A program made the position numbers and the translations under genes. This document shows positions 1-9,023 of a stretch of DNA of 30,288 nt, one piece after another. Below the pieces are notes generated by a model. The model saw only the letters and a program-made list of their open reading frames with translations. It made no database searches and had not been told where the DNA came from. The number at the start of each line of letters is the position of its first letter. Positions within the stretch are counted from its first letter, which is position 1. The stretch is from Chara braunii (lineage: Eukaryota > Streptophyta > Charophyceae > Charales > Characeae): assembly GCA_003427395.1 (NCBI GenBank), contig BFEA01000380.1:578745-609032 (forward strand), written 5' to 3'.

Positions 1-171
1 TCCTTCATCTTCATACTTCCGTTCATTTCATTTCTGATCTTCATATCGTCTAGTATTATCTTAATGATGCTCATTCGTACGTATTTGTTAGTAGTACAAA
101 GGGAGTGGAGGGGAGGGCGGAGGGTAAGGGATAGAAGGTGGAGTTCTCTAGGAGTATGGGGCAGGGGAGTT

Positions 172-441
172 AGGGGCAATGGGAAGGAAAGAAATATGTG
201 GAGGGCAGGATAGAGTATGACATGCAAAGAACAAGGGAAAGGTGTTTTCCACAATAGGGGCAATGGGAAGGAAAGAAATATGTGGAGGGCAGGATAGAGT
301 ATGACAAAAGGGCAGGGGAAAGGTGTACTATGACGGGTTTCACAGATAGGGGCAATGGGAAGGAAAGAAATATGTGGAGGGCAGGATAGAGTATGACATG
401 CAAAGGGAGCAGGGGAAAGGTGTATAACGGGTTTCACAGAT
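172..441. repeat. Tandem repeat, three units of about 84-92 bp
   Basis: Units start AGGGGCAATGGGAAGG at 172, 256 and 348. The first 55 bases are almost identical in all three; the tails differ by short indels. Purine-rich on the plus strand. The minus-strand open frame across it is a product of the repeat. Confidence 0.95.
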
Positions 442-472
442 TTCTAAATATTCACCGCTGAAGCAGACTACC

Positions 473-473
<1 letters not shown>

Positions 474-509
<36 letters not shown>
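474..509 (+). repeat. Poly(A) tract, 36 bases
   Basis: Uninterrupted A run between ACTACCC and CACTGACG. No flanking direct repeat is visible, so a retroposon tail is possible but not shown. Confidence 0.9.
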
Positions 510-510
<1 letters not shown>

Positions 511-798
511 ACTGACGAGTGGCCACCCCTATAGACCGGACAGGACCGGTTCGGGTGTGGGCTATGGATGCACCGTATCCAATTTTCGCATTCACAGTTG
601 CCGCATCGGATGGCATGGCACAGGCAGATGTCACAGGCTACGTGGCTCGTACATGCTAGAAACACACGCACGTCAACCGCAATTATAAAGGCATTGCCGT
701 TCCAGCCCGTCTACAAATTGGACATGACATGTCGGGGTGCCGTACACGAGTACAGTACTGACTGTCATCGTGCGTATGGAAGCAAAAACTCGCATGGA

Positions 799-1733
799 CT
801 ATACCTTCATATTAAGTTCATAATCCTCTGAGTCACGGCACAAGGCATGTGAACCACATGCTAGTTGAATCTCCGGCGGGTCATCACAAAACGGCATGGA
901 GCATATTTCTTGGGCTTCCTCAGTATGTATTCCTTCTTTATGGGCAGAGGATATGATCCGCAACAGCTCGCCCTGGTGGTGATAAACTATGAACACATCA
1001 CTCTGCCGGTGGTTCATATAGAAGTCTATTTTCCTCCTCGGACTGCTGTGTTCATCATTCGTCTGGCAAGAAAGAGGGAGATCGTCAGAGGTTGCCGTAG
1101 GTGTATGACCAATACCACATGTGCGACATGCTAGGAGAGGATGTGGAGGGTGATGGCACCGGGGATAGTCCACGCAGTAAAGACACGTACTTTCTATGAC
1201 AGCTTCCTGGAAGCATTGACGACACATGGCATGTTGCTGACATGTCATTAGTATGAAAGGCTAACGTGCGCAGATATTTAAGCATGGCAGAGCAAGGCCA
1301 CAACGGCATGCTCGGCAAGTAAGGGGATGAGCACAGGACTGGGGATCACAATTTTCGTGTGAGAGGCTAGAAGCGACCATCCCTTCATAGTGTTCGGAGC
1401 AGAGGCTATGTCGTGTACATGCCAACCGAATTGCACCTGTGCGACGACACAACGGGAGGGCACAGCCATCATTCTGTGGAAAGGTCCTTTCACTGTTTGT
1501 GGTAGAATCAGCTGGATTGCTCTCCGGGGGGTTTGCAAATGCTCATCGACATACTGTTCCTGACGGATGAGCCAGACTGAGGTACCCTCCCGCATTTGAT
1601 GACAGAGTTAATATTTCCCACTGTGTGCACCCTGCCGCCATTGTCCCATAGGGTCCATGAATTACCTTCTAAGAGCACTGAAGTGCCCTGGACGATATAA
1701 GATACACGCACAGCGCCCTCGCTATAGTGCTAC
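799..1733 (-). pseudogene. Degenerate Cys/His-rich (RING or B-box-like) coding block
   Basis: No family is identified with certainty. On the minus strand, one frame runs from about 1546 to a TAA-type end at 799, broken only by a TAG at 1261-1263. It holds three copies of a Cys/His motif: LACTRHSLCSEHYEG, MTCQQHAMCRQCF and LACGSHALCRD, that is C-x2-H-x2-C-x2-[C/H/S]. The first two are each followed by further paired cysteines (SCAHPLTCRACRCG; CLYC and CHHPPHPLLACRTCG). The spacing recalls the second half of RING fingers or B-boxes, but no complete canonical domain is seen. Upstream, in other frames, are EGNSWTLWDNGGRVHTVGN (1711-1600) and TSVWLIRQEQYVDEHLQ, so at least two frameshifts separate the parts. 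WTLWDNG with a following G is weakly like MIB/HERC2 repeats; MIB proteins also have RING fingers. A decayed gene is the best reading, but introns or a transposon-borne gene are possible. Confidence 0.35.
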
Positions 1734-1773
1734 TACGCCATTAATGTAATGCTGATTTCGCAGACGTTGTTCG

Positions 1774-2072
1774 CTAGATAGAAGAAGAGCACCGTGCCAT
1801 CTGCCCAGAGGACGACAGCGCTGCGCCTGGGGTGAACATAGAAGTCCTAGCTATGGCATTTATGGGCCTGCTCCGCAAAACCACGAGCCAGGCGCGTATC
1901 CGAATATTCGGGCATATATCTTATATCGTCCAGGTCACTTCAGTGCTCTTACCTCGGTAGATAATTCATGGACCCTATGGGACAACGGCAGTAGGGTGCA
2001 CACAATGGGAAATGTTAACTCTTTCTATCACCTAATGCTGGAGGGTCACTCAGTCTGGCTCATCCATCAGGT
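1774..2072 (+). pseudogene. Inverted second copy of the WTLWDNG module
   Basis: Opposite and head to head with the minus-strand block lies a diverged copy of its N-terminal part. Bases 1917-2072 match the reverse complement of 1558-1705 closely. From 1774 a frame reads EEEHRAICPEDDSAAPGV, then NIEVLAMAFMGLLRKTTSQ and SYIVQVTSVLL, and then meets a TAG. A 4-base insertion relative to the other copy shifts the frame, after which NSWTLWDNGSRVHTMGN and GHSVWLIHQ are readable. A (GT)n tract cuts it off at about 2073. The shared peptide core with mostly third-position-type changes suggests it was once coding; function unknown. Confidence 0.35.
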
Positions 2073-2289
2073 CTGTGCGTGTGTGTGTGTGTGTGTGTGT
2101 GGAGATGTGTGTGTATGAAGACACGTGTACGATATCCCCAACGTGACATAATCACGAACACCATCAGTGAAACCACTTCAAAGGTAAAACTGAAATAGTT
2201 TTGAGATTGGACGTGAAAGGTCGTCACACATACCGCCAGACATCACAAAGCACACAAGGCAGAAAGAAAACCAACAACACAAACCAAAG

Positions 2290-2458
2290 CATATACGTCG
2301 GAGGTCACGGGGGAGGCGGGTGGGCAGGCAACCAGCACAAAACAGCAAAGCATATAGGTTGGAGGGCAAGGGAGGCGGGTGGGCAAGCAAACAGCACAAA
2401 ACAACAAAGCACACTGGGTGAAAGACATGGGGTAGACGGATGGGCAAGCAAACTGCGT
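2290..2458. repeat. Tandem repeat, about 2.8 units of 60 bp
   Basis: Units start near 2290, 2351 and 2410 and share GGCGGGTGGGCAAGCAAACAG and CAAAACARCAAAGCA-type blocks. The third is more diverged and incomplete. Open frames on both strands here follow from the repeat and lack a known domain. Confidence 0.85.
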
Positions 2459-2479
2459 AACGACTGAAAAAAAATAAAA

Positions 2480-2595
2480 CTGATGATGAAAGATGGTTTC
2501 GTCAGAGTTGCACTGACTCATCAGGAGGCTGAACCCTCGACAATCGGCGGAATGCCCGTATTGATGGTTTGGGTGAAGGCAGACTGTCCCCAAGT
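2480..2595 (+). repeat. Dispersed repeat R, copy 1 (GTTTCGTC motif)
   Basis: Contains GGTTTCGTCAGAGTTGCACTGA, a TCAGGAGGCTGAACCCTC block and a GCAGACTGTCCC end. The same ordered blocks recur at about 3450, 12760, 20575 and, inverted, 11490, so this is a dispersed repeat. No tRNA-like head or transposase is seen. Confidence 0.6.
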
Positions 2596-3065
2596 GGAAC
2601 ATAGCAGCAGGCAGCAACCCTGCGGCGCACCAGGCAACGCAGTAGAGGCAACGCGGCTGCACAACGCCAAAGACGACTGCAAGGAAAGACACGACACATA
2701 GGACTCGCAGCATGGCAACCAAGCAGTGAAGCACCAAGCAACACCACCAAGACAACCACACTGCAAGGGACGAGAGGGCAAGCGGACAAGCAGCAGAGCA
2801 ACCATGCTGGGGAGCACAAGGCAACCCCAACACGGCAACTAAACTACAGGGCGCGCAAGCAAAGAACCCAGAAGGCACAACCAGCGGACGGGCGGCAAGG
2901 CAGCGAAGCAGCGAAGCGCAAGGCAACACCACAACCCGGCCAGACCACATAGCGAAGACAGCAGCATGCCAAGAACGACCTGTGAGGCAAGCAGAACGGG
3001 CAGCAAGGCACTGGTGGAGCGCAGACGGGGTCGTCCACACATCCAACACGGAGCAAAGCAGCACA
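2570..3065. other. T-poor, GCAA-rich degenerate tract
   Basis: The plus strand is strikingly poor in T and full of variants of AGGCAAC and AGCAAGC. Because the minus strand is then A-poor, stop codons are rare and a 273-codon minus frame arises (2243-3064). Its Cys/Leu/Ala/Val-rich translation matches no family I know. Confidence 0.6.
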
Positions 3066-3333
3066 TCACCTACTCACATCACGGGTGAACCCCACAGACT
3101 GTTGATTCCCACCACCCACTGAGCCAGGGAGACACTCCAACATCCGTCATCACCTACAGGCAACAAAGACATCCCGAACCGAGCGGCCCCCTAAGACTGC
3201 AGTTGGCACTCCAAACGAGGGACCACCGAATGTTTGGCACTACTTAAGGGTGCTCAGTTTGGGTAAGCAAAACACTTACAAAAAGATTATGGGAGGACAG
3301 ACAACAACAGAAAAAACAGACAAACAGACAACT

Positions 3334-3336
<3 letters not shown>

Positions 3337-3394
<58 letters not shown>

Positions 3395-3399
3395 TGTGT
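3337..3399. repeat. (GT)n microsatellite
   Basis: About 30 GT units with one TATG interruption. Confidence 0.97.
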
Positions 3400-3449
3400 C
3401 AGAGTGCGTGTTGTCATATTCACTCTTAAACAAAAAAAAAGCAATACTG

Positions 3450-3520
3450 TGCCAGACTGTTTCGTCGGACTTTCACCAAATCAGGAGGTTGAACGAAACT
3501 TGAACCTGGACAGACAGTCT
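3450..3520 (+). repeat. Dispersed repeat R, copy 2
   Basis: Reads GTGCCAGACTGTTTCGTCGG, then ACTTTCACCAAATCAGGAGG, TTGAAC and CAGTCTGCCC, aligning with the other R copies. The bounding CAGACTG and CAGTCTG words are reverse complements, as in short terminal inverted repeats. Confidence 0.6.
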
Positions 3521-3850
3521 GCCCAAGATGCATTTGACAGACGGATAAGGACTCACCACATCGCCCAGAGTTATCATACTGTGATACCCCTGAGAAACGT
3601 GGTTGACTTTACTCACACCAACCTTGTGTGTGTGTGTTGTTTTAAAGGACCCCAGATTCTCTCTCTCATTCCCTTCACAAATCATCACAAGCCATCCATA
3701 AGGAAAAAGTTTAGATAGGCAGTAAAATAGAAAATGCAAGGTTGGCCACGTTTGTGTGCTCCAGCGCCGAGTGCCCACACACCTGTCTGCCGCCAAAGCG
3801 GCACACTTGCACATATACACTTGTGTGTGTGTGTGTATTTCGGCTTTCCC

Positions 3851-4059
3851 TCTTTTTTTTTTTTTCTCGTTTTTCTTTTTTTTTGGGCCAATCACCCCCT
3901 CCCCTGGCCCCACACGGCTCACACATGCCAACCCTGCCCGAATCCTGGGCCCCCCCTACACGTTTTTTTTACTTTTTTTTTAATCTCATTTTCCGTTTTT
4001 TTTGGGCCAATCACCCCCTCCCCTGCCCCCCACACCCCCACACACGCCAACCCCGCCGA
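3851..4059. repeat. Tandem duplication, 119-bp period
   Basis: GGGCCAATCACCCCCTCCCC occurs at 3885 and 4004, each preceded by a long T-rich run and followed by a C-rich segment ending CACACRCGCCAACCC or similar. Two units. Confidence 0.85.
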
Positions 4060-4202
4060 CTGGCAGTTAATGGAGACCCACATTTTCAGCGTTTTTGTAA
4101 TGCCATTTATAAGAAAACCCGAAGGACTTCTCAACCAAAAATTGCATCATTCCATAGAGTGCACACCATATTAACAAACCACCAAAAACAAAAGCGAAAA
4201 CA

Positions 4203-4225
4203 AAAACAGGGTGAAACGGTAAGGC

Positions 4226-4257
<32 letters not shown>

Positions 4258-4283
4258 GAAAACAGGGTGAAACAGTAAGGCAA
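4203..4283. repeat. Poly(T) tract between 25-bp direct repeats
   Basis: The 25-bp sequence at 4203-4227 recurs at 4259-4283 with one mismatch (starts AAAACAGGGTGAAAC, ends GTAAGGCAA). Between them lies essentially only a run of 28 T. This is what a minus-strand retroposed poly(A) tail with target-site duplications would look like. Confidence 0.8.
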
Positions 4284-4514
4284 ATGCACTCTTCAATGAA
4301 AATTTGCTTTCAGAGAATTTTCAGCGTTTTTTGGAAATGGTCACCAGACTCACCACAGACAATTCCAATGGGCCAAAACACTACAGAACAGGTGCTCTCT
4401 ATCCAATTGCAATGAGCAACAAGCAACGGTCCCAGGTTCCCTTCCAGGCCTTCCCCTTTTCTTTTTCTTTTTCTTTTTTTTTTTTTTTGGGAGGGGGGGG
4501 GTTAGTACTATATA

Positions 4515-5087
4515 GCATCCCATGCATTCATCTAGTGCTGACTTCAGAGAAGCACGAGTCAATCAACATGCAGTTCAAGGAGAGGTTTCAAATGCACATT
4601 CATGCAGTGAAATGAAACTGCAAAAAGACACATTACAAAAGCAAATGCATGCAGCACAGAGAAAAAAAGGGAAAAAAAAAAAAAAAAGGAAAAAAAAAGA
4701 AAACATTTTTAAAAAAGTGATTGCAGCAGGGAGCAAACTCAGTAAAGTGAGCTCTAGCAATATTAACGGCGTTGCAGAGACACGAGTTGAATCAAAATTC
4801 AGTGCAGAGAGAAGTTTTAGTATGCGCATCCAGTGCAATACAGCATGTGGTTGCAAAATGCAATAATTATTGCAGGAAGACAAGTACAAGTGCGCACATG
4901 CATGCAGCGCAGCGAAAAAGAAAAGAAAAAGGAAAAAAAGAGCAATGACAACAGGAAGTAAAATGAGCTCAAGGAACACTGATGGACTGCAAAGTAACAT
5001 GAGACTATCGAAATTCAGTGCACAGAGAGGTTTAGCGTGCAGTGCAAATCCGTGCAGCGCGGAAATCAAATGCAAATGTAGACAGTC

Positions 5088-5119
<32 letters not shown>

Positions 5120-5215
5120 GAACGAGCATGCACATGCAGAAATTAGAAAAATGCAAAAAAAAAAAAAAAAAAGCAATTATCGCAACAGGAAGTCAAGTGT
5201 GCTCTATCCCCAGGC
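4515..5215. repeat. Diverged tandem repeat, about three units of 230-250 bp
   Basis: Shared blocks recur in order: AATTCAGTGCAGAGAGAAGTTT-type, CAGTGCAAT/GTGCAGCGC, an A-rich GAAAAAGG run, then RCAACAGGAAGTAAAATGAG-type. Copies of the last block begin near 4720, 4945 and 5180. Open frames here are K/C-rich products of the repeat. Confidence 0.75.
5088..5119. repeat. (CAGA)n microsatellite
   Basis: Eight CAGA units inside the third unit of the preceding tandem repeat. Confidence 0.95.
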
Positions 5216-5474
5216 ACAATCTCCACTGCACAGTAATTGCCCGGGCCGTTGGTCATATATTCATATAATACACGCAAAGTGACGCAACGTTCTGCAACTC
5301 AAGATCAATGTGCCCATTTTAATTCTTCACCATGTCTACTTCCCCCTCTCTTGCTCAGGCTTTTTGTACATGATTGCCACCGCTGTGATTTCTGTCTCGA
5401 GTCCCGTCTCTGAGACCGTCGTCCACCTTCTTAGAGGGTTTCTACAGTAATTTTGCACTGTTTAATATCATCTG

Positions 5475-5770
5475 TTTCTCCCTCCTTTCTATCCTCTTCT
5501 TCTTTGTAACTAGACCCTCCACAGACCTGCTTCGGCTTCTTACACCTGCTCAGGGGGTTCCCCAGGCCGCATTCGTTTTGCACTGGTGGACCTCTGCTTT
5601 CAGTGTTTCTCCCCTTCTTTTCCATTCCTTATTTCATAACTAAACCTTCACAGAAGAACCTGCCTGCTTGGGTATCCGACGTTCCCGAGGACTCTCCATG
5701 CCGCCTTCCCTTAACACTTTTCTTTTTTTTTTCTCTCCCTTCCTATATTTCACAAACCTGCTTCAACATC
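5475..5770. repeat. Diverged tandem duplication, about 131-bp period
   Basis: TTTCTCCC/pyrimidine block, TAACTARACCYTCCACAGA, ACCTGCYTSGG and a CCGCATTCG or CCGCCTTCC end recur at 5475-5582 and 5605-5718; a third partial unit (TTTCTCTCCC to ACAAACCTGCTTC) ends near 5767. Some 5230-5470 sequence before it shows nothing. Confidence 0.65.
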
Positions 5771-5900
5771 TCCATTTACAGTGGGACGTTTTCCAACTTT
5801 CTAGTTTTTACATCTGTATTCGAACTTTCTACATCTTTTCTGTTTTCTACATCTATATTCAAACTTTCTACATCTCCATTTGCAGTGGGATCATTTCCGT
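5765..5900. repeat. Short degenerate repeats built on CTACATCTNNATT
   Basis: ACATCTCCATTTRCAGTGGGA occurs at both ends, and ACATCTRTATTCRAACTTTCT twice between. Related CTACATTTNYAG words recur at 6281 and 6445, beside the dismutase stop codon. Confidence 0.6.
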
Positions 5901-6158
5901 TTCCTGCCATCTTCACGCGAACAGAACGCCCATCATTCTCGTTGTATTAGGTTCTAGACTGGACAATGTCATTATCACGGCGGTATCTCAACTGGAATTC
6001 GTCGCAAATACAGCTATAACGACGGCGTCGACGGGGCAGAACGCACGGTCATTATTGTCGTATCTGGACTGAAGATTACCCGTGTATCTGAGTGGAAGTT
6101 AGCCCAAACACAGCTATGGTAATGACCACTTGCAGGCATTGTTCTATTCGAGTGAAGA

Positions 6159-6210
6159 CAGTAGACTCAGTAGACGCAGTAGACTCAGTAGACTCAGTAG
6201 TACAGTAGTA
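6159..6210. repeat. Minisatellite of CAGTAGACT (9 bp)
   Basis: Four to five near-identical 9-bp units, followed by GTAGTACAGTAGTACA. Confidence 0.85.
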
Positions 6211-6300
6211 CAATCCTCCCCCCACTGGGACCTCCCTTGTGTCACCTCCTTCACATGCTGCTCACTGACAGGCTTCTCTACATTTGTAGTTCCAGTGGGA

Positions 6301-6306
6301 TTTATT
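6301..6306 (-). promoter_or_regulatory. Candidate polyadenylation signal of the dismutase gene
   Basis: AATAAA on the minus strand, about 140 nt after the stop codon, is the nearest canonical signal. The distance is plausible for a short 3' UTR. No transcript evidence is available and the hexamer is common in AT-rich DNA. Confidence 0.4.
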
Positions 6307-6333
6307 TTTCTCCTCAGCTTCCACATTATGATC

Positions 6334-6380
6334 AAAGTTACTACCGCAAAAAAAAAAAAAAAAAAAAAAAAGTTACTACC
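6334..6380 (+). repeat. Poly(A) tract between 12-bp direct repeats
   Basis: AAAGTTACTACC at 6334-6345 is repeated at 6369-6380, with GC plus a run of A between. It resembles a minimal retroposed poly(A) insertion with a target-site duplication, in the dismutase 3' flank. Confidence 0.75.
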
Positions 6381-6443
6381 CAACCGTCGACCACCTTCCC
6401 ACGCTACTCTACACTGAGTCTACGGTAACTGTAAAAGTGATTT

Positions 6444-6734
6444 CTACATTTCCACAGGGATGTACTGCCCCTTGGCTGCGTACTTCTCGTAGTACTCACA
6501 GATCTTGTCCCAGTTCAAGACATTCCACCAGGCTGAAAAGTACTCCACTTTCTTATTCTGGTACTTGAGATAATAAGCATGCTCCCACACATCCTGGCCC
6601 ATGAAGGGTATAATGCTGCTCCTCCCCCCCGTGTGGGCGACCCGATCGCCACTGGCAGTGTTCTTGCTCAGAACCACACCCTCCATGAGAGGATTGTCTT
6701 GGTTTGCGGTCGTCTCTATCGACAGACGCCCATC
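6444..6734 (-). CDS. Fe/Mn superoxide dismutase, terminal coding exon with stop
   Basis: This is the 3' coding exon of the same dismutase: 291 nt, 97 codons including TAG at 6444-6446. It begins GATGGGCGTCTG directly after a TGGCAG acceptor, in phase 0, matching the upstream exon's end. It encodes [17 protein letters not shown], then a long loop, then [13 protein letters not shown], the family signature (D-x-W-E-H-A-[FY]-[FY]) that supplies the Asp and His metal ligands, and WWNVLNWD. Gln in the NQD motif is the position usual for Mn enzymes, so Mn is the likelier metal (inference). NQD-PLM and WNVLNWD resemble bacterial SodA-type proteins more than vertebrate SOD2. Between PLM and DVWEHAYY there are about 30 residues, roughly 15 more than in E. 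coli SodA. The C-terminus extends slightly past the last helix ([14 protein letters not shown]). Confidence 0.95.
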   Translation of the reverse strand, partial: DGRLSIETTANQDNPLMEGVVLSKNTASGDRVAHTGGRSSIIPFMGQDVWEHAYYLKYQNKKVEYFSAWWNVLNWDKICEYYEKYAAKGQYIPVEM

Positions 6735-6788
6735 CTGCCATCAGGCCCATCACCACACCAAGCCAGGGGAGGGCAGCATGTCAAGTAC

Positions 6789-6852
6789 TAAGGGAAGGTG
6801 GTAAAATGATATGATCCTCCTAAGGGAAGGTGGTAAAATGATATGATCCTCC
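6789..6852. repeat. Perfect 32-bp tandem duplication
   Basis: TAAGGGAAGGTGGTAAAATG and the following 12 bases occur twice in a row, 55 bp inside the dismutase intron from its 3' splice site. Confidence 0.95.
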
Positions 6853-6998
6853 TCCTATTCACTGTGATGGTTGGTTTCACTTTTTGTTGAACAATGGCAT
6901 TATATTAATTTACCCCAGTAACTTAGTTCCTTTGGTTCGGCTGCTACCATAGAACAACTCAATGGTAACTTGGGCAAAGTCAGCTATGGTCACAGACT

Positions 6999-7126
6999 TA
7001 CACGCACACACATGGACACACACACACACGCACACACACGGACACACACACACGCACACACACGCACACACACACACACACACNACACACACACACGCAC
7101 ACACACGCACACACACACACACACAC

Positions 7127-7175
<49 letters not shown>
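6999..7175. repeat. Interrupted (CA)n microsatellite with one N
   Basis: About 175 bases of CA units with regular CG and GG interruptions, N at 7084, then a pure (CA)n stretch. The H/T and V/C open frames across it are artefacts. Confidence 0.97.
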
Positions 7176-7176
<1 letters not shown>

Positions 7177-7194
7177 TGTTTTTTCGGATCAAGT

Positions 7195-7250
7195 AATCAA
7201 TCAATCAATAAATTAATCAACCAATCACAATCTATCAATCAATCAGTCAG
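7195..7250. repeat. (AATC)n-like microsatellite
   Basis: Degenerate TCAATCAA units following the (CA)n tract. Confidence 0.85.
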
Positions 7251-7823
7251 TTCAGTATATGTGTGTCAAAATAAAAAAGACTACGTTTGTAGCTTTTTGT
7301 GTTAAAAAAAAAAAAAAAAAAAAACTTTGTGCAACATGTTTATCCAACCTGCAATCACAGAAAAAATGAAAAAAAGAAGTCATTCCGGTTCAATTTTTTC
7401 TAATAAAAAACTTACAAAAAGAATATGGAAATGCATAAAAATAAATATGGGGCTGTAGGGCTTTTTAACCTATAGCCCCATCTTTTTTTATTTGTTTTTG
7501 GTCCATTTTAAAAAAATATGACAAATTCTCAGCTGCGCCCGACCGCCCAGGCCGTGGCCTGCGGTCAGGATCCCGACCGCACACCAGGTTTGACCTCACA
7601 GTTATGACCGGGAGCCCGCGGGGGATGCATAGTAACATACGTGCCACGGCCAGGAGGAGTCGCCATCTACGCAGGTCAGCCCCCGGCCCCCCGCCAAAAA
7701 AAAAAAAAAAGGGGCGCGGGCTTAATTTTTTGTTTTTAGGGGGGTATTAGAAAAAATATAACTCCCGCACAAAGAAGAACAACAAGATAAACAAACAAAA
7801 AAAAAACAGCAAAGAAGAGCAAA

Positions 7824-7830
<7 letters not shown>

Positions 7831-7860
<30 letters not shown>
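7831..7860. repeat. (CT)n microsatellite
   Basis: Fifteen CT units. Confidence 0.95.
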
Positions 7861-7864
<4 letters not shown>

Positions 7865-8497
7865 GTCATTGCGAACTTTGATGTCTTAGCTATGTGCAAT
7901 ACGCAGATGACTTTGTGATAGGCATTACCGGCCCTCTTCCTGATGCAATTCACAAGACCGACCATACAATACATACACATCGATCAACCCAGCAAATTAG
8001 AATTGAAAGTACACGCAAAGTGAGTCCCTCACCGCTTTCTTTCTTTCTCTCTTTCCATCTCGTTAATGAAACAAGTGAGATGCGTTATGTAAAGTCTCTA
8101 TGGATCCCAAACAGCTCGGCGGTCGCTGGCTAGGACGAGCAGCGCCGCTGCAGCGGTACTTTTGTGGTTTCCTGCTGATATTAGCCTGATAACCTAATCG
8201 CTACAAATCATAAAGGTATGTATTCCATTCTCCATTCGGTGGACGTGCTTTATTTATGCATCGTTCTCAACTTCATCGTAATGCGCAGCGAGTGCCGTAA
8301 CCTGTACACTTTCTTTTCATTACATTCAGAATCCAGACCGTTCAGACTTTACACTTTTCTTCCTTCTAACATGAGCAACACAATGTGTGTTACATATCCC
8401 AAAAATCACTCATTTATATGATACGGCAACACAAATTGTGTTGCTCGTGCTCTCTGTGGCCCTGTGGGTGGTGGTCCACCACCACCAAGATCACAAC

Positions 8498-8500
<3 letters not shown>

Positions 8501-8542
<42 letters not shown>

Positions 8543-8545
8543 AGG

Positions 8546-8593
<48 letters not shown>
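8501..8593. repeat. (GA)n-(TC)n inverted repeat
   Basis: About 41 bases of GA units, a CAGGGA spacer, then about 46 bases of CT units. The two arms are reverse complements and could form an almost perfect hairpin. AT-rich sequence without features follows to 8760. Confidence 0.95.
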
Positions 8594-8597
<4 letters not shown>

Positions 8598-8775
8598 GTA
8601 TATTATATATAGCATAGAGACATAAATAGTAATAGATAAAATACTCTTCGTATTTGATAAAACACTCTTTTTATTTTATTCTTATTTTATTATTAATAAT
8701 TAGATACAAAATCTTCTGAGAGAGATCTTCATTGTTAATGAATTCTAGGTTTTTGAATTGTTCATAAATTCATAA

Positions 8776-8832
8776 TCTCTCTCTCTGTGGTTCGGCCTCT
8801 CTCTCTCTCTCTCTCTGTGTTCAGGGGACGAC

Positions 8833-8879
<47 letters not shown>

Positions 8880-9023
8880 CTCTTCCATGCGAGCGGGCCA
8901 TCTTCCCCTGAACACAACACATCCTGATCATAACCAATGTATACCTGGCTACCAGCCATCTTTCCCATCCAGTATGGCCATAATGGTGCATTGTGTTTGC
9001 TCTCTCTCTCTCTCTCTCTCTCT
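8776..9023. repeat. Three (CT)n tracts
   Basis: CT runs at about 8797-8816, 8836-8872 and 9000-9023. GGCCATCTTCCCCTGAACACA-like words lie between them; the TTCAGGGGA before the second run is inverted as TCCCCTGAA after it. Confidence 0.9.

Noticed and set aside
2243-3064. 273-codon open frame on the minus strand
   Set aside because: It lies over the 60-bp repeat, repeat R and the A-poor strand of a T-poor tract. Its Cys/Leu/Ala-rich translation has no domain, and alternative frames are also open.
6910-7216. Several open frames of alternating His/Thr or Cys/Val
   Set aside because: Translation of the (CA)n microsatellite. The same applies at 3244-3444, 20608-21082 and 21000.
7540-7680. GC-rich segment with palindromic CCGTGGCC and GGTCAGGATCCCGACC words
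   Set aside because: Considered as a tRNA or SINE head, but no cloverleaf or B box could be formed.
8776-9023. Possible promoter-like CT/GAGA elements
   Set aside because: These are plain microsatellites with no nearby transcription start or gene in suitable orientation.
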